64,000 nucleotides of DNA. It comes from Phylloscopus collybita. Taxonomy: Eukaryota > Chordata > Aves > Passeriformes > Phylloscopidae. This document shows positions 59,801-64,000 of this stretch, piece by piece. Positions within the stretch are counted from its first letter, which is position 1; every line of letters begins with the position of its first letter. The stretch lies in the NCBI GenBank assembly GCA_027886175.1, contig JAJNNQ010000027.1, positions 5,532,001 through 5,596,000 on the forward strand, in the 5' to 3' direction. The position numbers and the translations under genes were made by a program. Under the pieces are notes generated by a model. That model saw only the letters and a list, made by a program, of their open reading frames with translations, did no database searches and was not told where the DNA came from.

Positions 59801-61773
59801 CTGTTTGGTTCAAAACAATTTGGTTTTTTTTTTTAGCTCTGAGTACCAAGGGTTTCTCAGAACCTGTCAGGTCCATCCAGCTCCCACCAGCAGCTCAGTG
59901 GAGTCATTTTTCATGCCATTTAACCCAACTTTGCTAAAGCTTTGTATTTTTAACTTTCAAAGTTCCTTACTGAATTACAAGCAGAAAAAAAAAAAAAAAA
60001 AAGCTGAGCAGTTGTTCAGCTTTTTGAGGACTGTGCTGCTTTATGTCAGTGGCCAGTTTGAGGTTTATTTGTGTCCCTGAATGCTCCACCCAGCAGGGAT
60101 GGCAGTGAAAGGAGCCAAAGCTGCAGCCCTGCCTCGTGACAGAGGCTTGCTGAAGGCATCTATTTCAAGAAGACAGTTTACAAAATGAGATTTAAATGCC
60201 TAAATTACTCAGTTGGTTTTTTTTTTATCTGAGATCTTTATTGGATATGTGATTTTTCTCAGGAGAAAGCAACAGGGACTCCTAATGGTAATGTTCCTGT
60301 TCTGTCTGGTGAGCTCTTAAAAGCCTCTGCTCTGACAGCATCAACTGCTGCTTTTTTGTACATTGCTGGAACCAAGGATGCCCAAGCAAATGGATGCAAT
60401 TGCCATTTATCATTTCCAGGGGCCTGCAGCACATGTTTTGCAGTAGTCCCTTGCAATCAATTAAAAGCGTAACATTGGGATAGCAGATCCCTCTAATGGA
60501 TGTTGTCTATGCTGCCACTTTTTGCTGTCCCTGATCTTTGCTCCTCAACGAGAGTGGTGTGTTCTTAAGCACTGATTATCCAGATAAACCCTTCTGTTAA
60601 TAACAATGCAATTAACAAAGCTCAGCCAGCAGCAAACACCACTTGGCAGTGGCTGAGCAGCAGTGCCAAGGGGCAAAGTTTAGTGACCCAGCTGGGCCCA
60701 GGTTTGCTCCTCAGCAGAGCTGTTCCCTCTCTCTGCAGGGACCACTCGGCCTCCAAGGCCCCATAGGAGCCCGTGGCGTCCGAGGCTTCCAGGTCAGTGT
60801 GGTGAGAGGGGTAATCATGGTAATTGTGGTAATTATTACGGTGTTCTGGCAGGTCAGTGTCAATGCAAACCTCTGGCCAGGCAGCTGGGTGATGGCAACG
60901 AGGGAAAGGAAAGAAATGTCCTTCCATCTGCCAGCAGCAGAGTGACACCTTCGTCACCACGGGGTGGGGGAAACAGCACGGGGCCAGACAGGCTGCCTGC
61001 AGGAGCAGCTTCTGTTCTGTTTGTTTGCAAAGGGTTGAGTTTTGAGCCTGTTCCCTGGCACAGGGTGCCCAGAGAAGCTGTGGCTGCCCCTGGATCCCTG
61101 GAAGTGTCCAAGGCCAGGCTGGAGGGGGCCCTGCCCAGCCTGCTCTGGTGGCAGGAGGTGTCCCAGCCCGTGGCAGGTGCTGGAACACACTGATTTTTAA
61201 GGTCCCTTCCAACCCAAACTGTTCTATCATTTTTTGAGTTTGATCTTCGTGAAGACACCTCAATTTCCTCTTGATCTGGTCCACTCCCTGTCTGTGTTTC
61301 TTCAGTGAGCTCCTCCTCCCTTTGGCTGCACTGGGGTCTCCAGTATTTCTCCCTCCCTTCTCCAAGGGTTGGGACCTCACTGGCACTGGCTGAGGGGAGC
61401 ACCACTGGGTGGGATCACAGATATTGAAGGTTCATTAATTTTAAGAGGTTTATTAATGAAAGACCCAAGCCAAAGGTTGGAGCACCTTGGCACGTGCCTG
61501 ACCTTGGCTGTGGACCAGGAGAGGAGCTGGAATGAGCTGCACCAACCAACACAAGGGGTGCCCAGGTCCTGGGTGGGGAGAAGGGAGGGAGATCATCCAA
61601 AAATAACCTTTCTGGAGATGTCATGGAGGCTGGTGGCTGTTGAAGGGTGCAGGTTTCTGTCACTGTGAGCTGTAGCTTGGTTTTTGTTGTTTTCCCAACA
61701 GGGGCCCAAAGGTGCCAGTGGTGAGCCAGGCCTCCCTGGCCCGACTGGGATCCGTGGAGAGACAGGTGACAGG
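36201..61773 (+). CDS. COL9A3: Collagen type IX alpha-3 chain (24 exons present, 3' part beyond window)
   Basis: Coding exons: 36201-36266, 37421-37498, 41818-41853, 42452-42523, 42783-42836, 46667-46702, 47308-47331, 47821-47874, 48049-48102, 48813-48854, 50462-50518, 51732-51785, 52260-52313, 52438-52491, 53242-53295, 54163-54216, 54644-54697, 55767-55820, 56415-56468, 57186-57230, 58174-58227, 58597-58650, 60739-60792, 61702-61773. All are phase 0 and total 1284 nt, 428 aa. The protein is one chain of the heterotrimeric FACIT collagen IX, which decorates collagen II fibrils in cartilage and vitreous. Order: signal peptide (1-22), short NC4, COL3 (28-164, 137 residues including the conserved two-residue imperfection GK), NC3 (165-179 with Cys173 and Cys177 for interchain disulphides), COL2 from 180. 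Remaining COL2, NC2, COL1 and NC1 are missing. One COL2 Gly is Ala (residue 321). Identification rests on exon pattern, domain lengths and the order OGFR-COL9A3. Confidence 0.95.
36735..37180. promoter_or_regulatory. COL9A3: Candidate SOX-responsive element cluster in COL9A3 intron 1
   Basis: SOX-type cores cluster here: ATTGTC (about 36735), CATTGTT (36769-36775), ACAATG-AAAC-CTTTGTT (36839-36855), AACAAT (about 37153) and ACAATG-AAAC-CTTTG (37166-37180). The paired inverted sites with a 4-bp spacer resemble SOX9 dimer sites of cartilage collagen enhancers. Enhancer function is inferred. Confidence 0.45.
37421..37498 (+). CDS. COL9A3: COL9A3 exon 2: NC4 end and start of COL3 (residues 23-48)
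   Basis: SLPRI precedes seven triplets GPQGPPGPPGPPGPSGKD and GID. The acceptor is CTTTCCCCAG and the donor GTGAGT. Confidence 0.95.
37499..41817 (+). other. COL9A3: COL9A3 intron 2 (4.3 kb)
   Basis: No exon, RNA gene or transposon is recognised inside. T-rich runs occur near 39549-39590. Confidence 0.6.
41818..41853 (+). CDS. COL9A3: COL9A3 exon 3 (residues 49-60)
   Basis: 36 nt encoding GEPGPAGLPGPP. The acceptor is TTTCCTCTAG and the donor GTAAGT. Confidence 0.95.
42452..42523 (+). CDS. COL9A3: COL9A3 exon 4 (residues 61-84)
   Basis: 72 nt and eight triplets, GPKGAPGKPGAA then GEAGLPGLPGVD. The donor is GTGAGT. Confidence 0.95.
42783..42836 (+). CDS. COL9A3: COL9A3 exon 5 (residues 85-102)
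   Basis: 54 nt encoding GLTGTDGPPGPNGPPGDR. The acceptor follows a nine-T tract; the donor is GTGAGT. Confidence 0.95.
43666..43697. repeat. Homopolymer of 32 A
   Basis: An uninterrupted A run with no retrogene or LINE body recognised upstream. Confidence 0.9.
43819..43935. repeat. Minisatellite, four copies of CCTGGTCACAGCTC
   Basis: Four copies of CCTGGTCACAGCTC(C/T)AA begin near 43823, 43855, 43877 and 43908. They alternate with short spacers such as ACACCCTCCAAACAC, giving a compound unit of about 22-32 bp. Confidence 0.85.
44793..44832. repeat. (GTTTT)n microsatellite
   Basis: About seven to eight tandem GTTTT units in COL9A3 intron 5. Confidence 0.9.
45880..45975 (+). mobile_element. 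Possible CR1 LINE 3' tail
   Basis: The order GTCCATGGCAGGGAGGTGG, then GATGGTCTTTAAGGTCCCTC, then CCAACCCAACCCATG matches a CR1 3' end. It is short and diverged. Confidence 0.65.
46667..46702 (+). CDS. COL9A3: COL9A3 exon 6 (residues 103-114)
   Basis: 36 nt encoding GALGPAGPPGPA. The donor is GTAAGT. Confidence 0.95.
47308..47331 (+). CDS. COL9A3: COL9A3 exon 7, 24-nt exon with triplet imperfection (residues 115-122)
   Basis: The exon encodes GKGLPGPP. The leading GK lacks a third residue, an imperfection I recall at the same place in human COL9A3. It is needed to reach the 137-residue COL3 length. Confidence 0.93.
47821..47874 (+). CDS. COL9A3: COL9A3 exon 8 (residues 123-140)
   Basis: 54 nt encoding GPPGPSGLPGGHGFRGPS. 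The acceptor is TGTTCAACAG and the donor GTGAGT. Confidence 0.95.
48049..48102 (+). CDS. COL9A3: COL9A3 exon 9 (residues 141-158)
   Basis: 54 nt encoding GPFGLPGFPGPPGPPGPP, a Pro-rich, stable helix segment. The donor is GTAAGT. Confidence 0.95.
48813..48854 (+). CDS. COL9A3: COL9A3 exon 10: end of COL3 and start of NC3 (residues 159-172)
   Basis: 42 nt encoding GLPGALPDGGGDLQ. The triplet pattern stops after GAL, where NC3 begins. The donor is GTAGGT. Confidence 0.92.
49035..49222 (+). mobile_element. CR1 LINE 3' fragment in COL9A3 intron 10
   Basis: Sense CR1 tail: CACTGGAACAGATTTCCCAG, CCCCATCCCTGGAAGTGTCC, CCCATGGCAGGGGGTGGAAT and TTTAAGGTCCCTTCCAACCC. It is 5'-truncated and ends near a T-rich run. 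Confidence 0.88.
49714..49891. repeat. A/C-rich low-complexity tract, about 180 bp
   Basis: A-rich sequence passes into AAACC/AAACA-type units on the + strand. It is the complement-type counterpart of the T/G tract at 1106-1544. Confidence 0.88.
50462..50518 (+). CDS. COL9A3: COL9A3 exon 11: NC3 cysteines and start of COL2 (residues 173-191)
   Basis: 57 nt encoding CPALCPPGPPGPPGMPGFK. The CxxxC pair is expected to link the three chains. COL2 begins at Gly180. The donor is GTAAGG. Confidence 0.94.
51732..51785 (+). CDS. COL9A3: COL9A3 exon 12 (residues 192-209)
   Basis: 54 nt encoding GHTGHKGEPGEVGKQGEK. The acceptor is CTTCTTTCTAG and the donor GTAAAC. Confidence 0.94.
52260..52313 (+). 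CDS. COL9A3: COL9A3 exon 13 (residues 210-227)
   Basis: 54 nt encoding GNPGPPGPPGVPGGVGLQ. The donor is GTAACC. Confidence 0.94.
52438..52491 (+). CDS. COL9A3: COL9A3 exon 14 (residues 228-245)
   Basis: 54 nt encoding GPRGLRGLPGPMGPAGDR. The preceding intron is only 124 nt, the shortest in the gene here. Confidence 0.95.
53242..53295 (+). CDS. COL9A3: COL9A3 exon 15 (residues 246-263)
   Basis: 54 nt encoding GDIGFRGPPGIPGPPGKA. The donor is GTATGT. Confidence 0.95.
54163..54216 (+). CDS. COL9A3: COL9A3 exon 16 (residues 264-281)
   Basis: 54 nt encoding GDQGSKGPQGFRGPKGDT. The donor is GTAAGT. Confidence 0.95.
54644..54697 (+). CDS. COL9A3: COL9A3 exon 17 (residues 282-299)
   Basis: 54 nt encoding GKPGPKGNPGARGLIGEP. 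The donor is GTAAGT. Confidence 0.95.
54851..55596 (-). mobile_element. Endogenous retroviral LTR in COL9A3 intron 17
   Basis: The 746-bp segment begins TGTCTTGG and ends CCAAGACA, perfect 8-bp inverted termini of TG...CA form. The sequence resembles an LTR family I associate with songbird genomes. Antisense orientation is suggested by a degenerate polyadenylation signal (AGTAAAG, complement near 54995-55000) and a TATA-like GATAAAAC on the minus strand near 55290. No matching target duplication was found (AAAATC against GGGTCT), so the insertion is old or a boundary is wrong. No retroviral genes adjoin it. Confidence 0.68.
55767..55820 (+). CDS. COL9A3: COL9A3 exon 18 (residues 300-317)
   Basis: 54 nt encoding GMPGKDGRDGAPGLDGEK. 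The in-phase donor is GTTTGT; a stronger-looking GTGAGA lies 8 nt upstream inside the exon but would break frame. Confidence 0.92.
56415..56468 (+). CDS. COL9A3: COL9A3 exon 19, with Gly-to-Ala break (residues 318-335)
   Basis: 54 nt encoding GDAAPMGAPGEKGPNGLP. The second triplet starts with GCT (Ala321, 56424-56426) where Gly is required. Flanking triplets are intact and length is normal. Confidence 0.93.
57186..57230 (+). CDS. COL9A3: COL9A3 exon 20 (residues 336-350)
   Basis: 45 nt encoding GLPGRAGIKGSKGEP. The donor is GTAAGT. Confidence 0.94.
57925..58069. repeat. T/G-rich low-complexity tract in COL9A3 intron 20
   Basis: About 145 bp of T and G on the + strand with GGGG and T runs. 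Confidence 0.85.
58174..58227 (+). CDS. COL9A3: COL9A3 exon 21 (residues 351-368)
   Basis: 54 nt encoding GSPGEMGEAGPSGEPGIP. The donor is GTAAGT. Confidence 0.95.
58597..58650 (+). CDS. COL9A3: COL9A3 exon 22 (residues 369-386)
   Basis: 54 nt encoding GDVGIPGERGLPGPRGAT. The donor is GTAAGT. Confidence 0.95.
58651..60738 (+). other. COL9A3: COL9A3 intron 22 (2.1 kb)
   Basis: It holds a T-rich tract at 59314-59376. No exon or transposon is recognised. Confidence 0.6.
59314..59376. repeat. T-rich tract
   Basis: Long T runs interrupted by occasional C or G. Confidence 0.85.
60739..60792 (+). CDS. COL9A3: COL9A3 exon 23 (residues 387-404)
   Basis: 54 nt encoding GPLGLQGPIGARGVRGFQ. The donor is GTCAGT at 60793. 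An identical CAGGTCAGTGT recurs exactly 60 nt downstream. Confidence 0.94.
61040..61236 (+). mobile_element. CR1 LINE 3' fragment in COL9A3 intron 23
   Basis: Sense CR1 tail: GGGTGCCCAGAGAAGCTGTG, GGATCCCTGGAAGTGTCCAA, AAGGTCCCTTCCAACCCAAA and TGTTCTATCAT. It is 5'-truncated. Confidence 0.88.
61702..61773 (+). CDS. COL9A3: COL9A3 exon 24, last exon in window (residues 405-428)
   Basis: 72 nt: GPKGASGEPGLP then GPTGIRGETGDR. The donor is GTAAGG at 61774. Confidence 0.95.
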
Positions 61774-64000
61774 GTAAGGACAAGACACCTGTGACTAATT
61801 TGGGATGGGGATTTAGGGCATCATGGGGCCCTGGTGTAGCTGATGTGTGTTGGGTGTCCCAGGCCCTCCCCTGGGGCTGCCAAGTCAGCCTCGTGCATCC
61901 TGTCCCCTCTGTCCCTGGTTGCTGTTCCATCTCAGAAACTCCCACTCTTTTCAGACAGGATGAATTGTTTAAAAGCAGCTTCCAGGCCCTATCCTAGCCA
62001 GAATAGAGAGTGTTTGGGATTCTCCCTGTTCCTCACATTAAGTCCATCAAAACCTCACTCCCCAGGAGCACAAGAGAGCTGATTCATGAATTTTTGTTAC
62101 TCAGATGCCTGATTAGACCCTCTGTTGTTTTTTTTTAATTACAGTTTTATCAATGACTTTTCTTTCTGAACAGCAAAACACCTGGGCATCCCATCTCACA
62201 ACAAATGTGACTTTTTATTTAAATGATTTCATTCTCACTTGGAAGAAGCCATCAGGGCAAAGTGAACAGCATTTGTTGGGAGCTTGCAGGAGAACAGGAG
62301 CCATGTGTTCACCAGCTCCCTCCTCCCCAGCTTTAAGGTGAAAGGTTTTTTTGCAAAAAAAAAAAAAGCTTTAAGTTGCTTTCTGTGTAAGCAACTGCAG
62401 CAGCACCACAGGGGTTCCACAATGGCCCTTCTGTGCTGGCTCCAGGCAGGTTTAAAAAAGCCTTTTGGAGTGACTGTGAGCTGGAAGTGTGAAACAGGAG
62501 TGTTATTGTGGAGCTGTGGGGCTCTTGACTGCATTCAGGGCTTCGCTGTGGTGAAAAATGTACATTTAGAGGGGAAGAGGCCCCTGCATGGAGCACCCAG
62601 GGAGCTGCTCCAAGCAGAGGGAGGGAAAACGTTGTGCTTAAAGCAATAAAAAATAATCTAGGTTTTACTTCTGGCCCTGAAGTTCAGTGTAGTTACTCTA
62701 AGATGTGATTGTGGGTTGCTCAGAATGAGAGGAAACGGCCTCAAGCTGCACCAGGGGAGGTTTAAATTAGATATTAGGATTTTTTTTTTTTTCACAGAAA
62801 GGGTTGTAGAGCATTGGAACAAGCTGCCCATGGCAGTGGTGGAGTCACCATCCCTGGAAATGTTCAGACAAGGTGTGGATGTGGCCCTGGAGGACATGGT
62901 TTAGAGGTGACCATGGTGGTGGTGCTGGGTTGACCCTAAACCCTCAGGCTGTGTTTTTGTAGCCTAAACAAACAGCCTGTGCTGCTGGGGACACACAGAG
63001 AACCCAGGGATCTGCCCTGGGCTTGCTTTACTGCTGGTCCTGAGGTGGATGAAGAGGAGAACTGCACACACAGGGTCGATGCAGTTACCCCATCCCAGCT
63101 GCAGCCAGCTCAGCAAACTCTCCTGAAATCAACTGAGACTTTTCTGTGAAAAAAGAAAAATCCCCTCATGCCCAAGCTGACTGAGTGCTCAGAGGCTTTT
63201 TCACAGTCCTTGGGCTGACTGTGGTCAGGAATATAAACCAGCATTTCAGTAAATGTGTTTGCTGGCATGAAAAATACGAGTGGTTTAGTGCATTTGACTG
63301 TAAGATATAAAATAGCATTGAGATAAAACACATCAACCATCCTGCTGGAGTGGGATGTGGGGAGGGGAAGGGTTTGGCTGTTGTTGCTGGGGCAGCAATA
63401 GACAAATATTTTTCCTAAGGATTTTTATTGTGATCAAATTCCTGAGGATTCTGGATGCCAGCAGCCACCTGGGGCATTCCCTCTGTCCCTGCTGGAGTAG
63501 TAAATGCTTGGCCAAAACCATGAGTTTTGTTTAACTGATCAGATGAAACGTGTGAAGACATGAGGCTGGCAATCCTGAACTCCTTGTTCCTGCTGCTGGG
63601 AATTACCACTGCAGTGAATTAGAGTTTTTGAATGCAAATCCTCTGGGCCAAGCTTGTCTCTGAGGGAATGTTCCTGGCAGGGCTTGGTCTTTGGTGACTG
63701 AATTGTGTTTTATTGCCATAAACTTCCATGGAGTCTTGAGAACCTGTGAAGTCAGAGATATAAAATTTAGATGAAAATGTTCAGAAAGGAATATATTGCT
63801 TTTGCCATCAGCAAACATAAAATGAGTGTTATAAACAGTTTTAGCCACTCTCATCATTTCTACATTCTGTTGTCTGTTCTTTTGAGTTATTTTTATTAAT
63901 AGAAATCCCCCTTCTTTTTAACTTAGTGCATGAATTGAGCAAAATGAAATGTCTTTGTTGTGTGTGTTTGTCCTCCTCGAAGATTCTGATCTGCTGAGCC
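61774..64000 (+). other. COL9A3: COL9A3 intron 24, running off the right edge
   Basis: No further Gly-X-Y exon was found. The stretch holds a CR1 fragment and otherwise nothing recognised. Confidence 0.7.
62705..62936 (+). mobile_element. CR1 LINE fragment in COL9A3 intron 24
   Basis: Sense CR1 sequence: GGCCTCAAGCTGCACCAGGG, TTAGATATTAGGA, TGGTGGAGTCACCATCCCTG, GGAGGACATGGTTTAG and GGTGCTGGGTTGA. Its extreme 3' end is missing, and the subfamily looks different from the other copies. Confidence 0.88.

Noticed and set aside
60622..61386. 254-codon open frame on the minus strand
   Set aside because: It runs antisense through COL9A3 exon 23 and the CR1 fragment. Its sequence is translated repeat.

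Overview
This is vertebrate nuclear DNA, almost certainly from a bird. It has split genes with GT-AG introns, CpG-island promoters, several truncated CR1-type LINE fragments and LTR copies that resemble avian endogenous retrovirus families. The LTR at 54851-55596 looks like a family I associate with songbirds, so a passerine is my inference and is not proven. Three protein genes lie head to tail on the + strand in the order MRGBP, OGFR, COL9A3. This is the same order as on human chromosome 20q13.33.

Layout. 1-17,640 is intergenic: I recognise no gene, but there is a 440-bp T/G-only tract (1106-1544) and a clean solo LTR (3516-3816). 17,640-22,750 holds MRGBP: five coding exons encode 231 aa, with a CR1 copy in intron 1 and a long 3'UTR. 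23,192-32,111 holds OGFR: a short tandem repeat, a CCAAT/GC-box promoter, seven coding exons (675 aa) and a very short 3'UTR. 32,112-36,060 is intergenic with one CR1 piece. From 36,201 onward is COL9A3. Its first 24 coding exons (428 residues) are present: signal peptide, complete COL3 helix of 137 residues, NC3, and 249 residues of COL2. The gene runs off the right edge, and 61,774-64,000 is intron.

The three products are not known to work together. MRGBP is a NuA4/TIP60 chromatin subunit, OGFR is the [Met5]-enkephalin (opioid growth factor) receptor, and COL9A3 is a cartilage fibril-associated collagen chain. I found no RNA gene, CRISPR array, operon-like cassette or undescribed system. 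The most useful leads are a Gly-to-Ala break in the COL2 Gly-X-Y pattern, duplicated SOX-dimer-like sites in COL9A3 intron 1, duplicated in-frame splice donors after COL9A3 exon 23, and a possible 45-nt cassette exon in OGFR. All exon boundaries were read by eye from reading frame, splice motifs and remembered human proteins; none has been checked by alignment.
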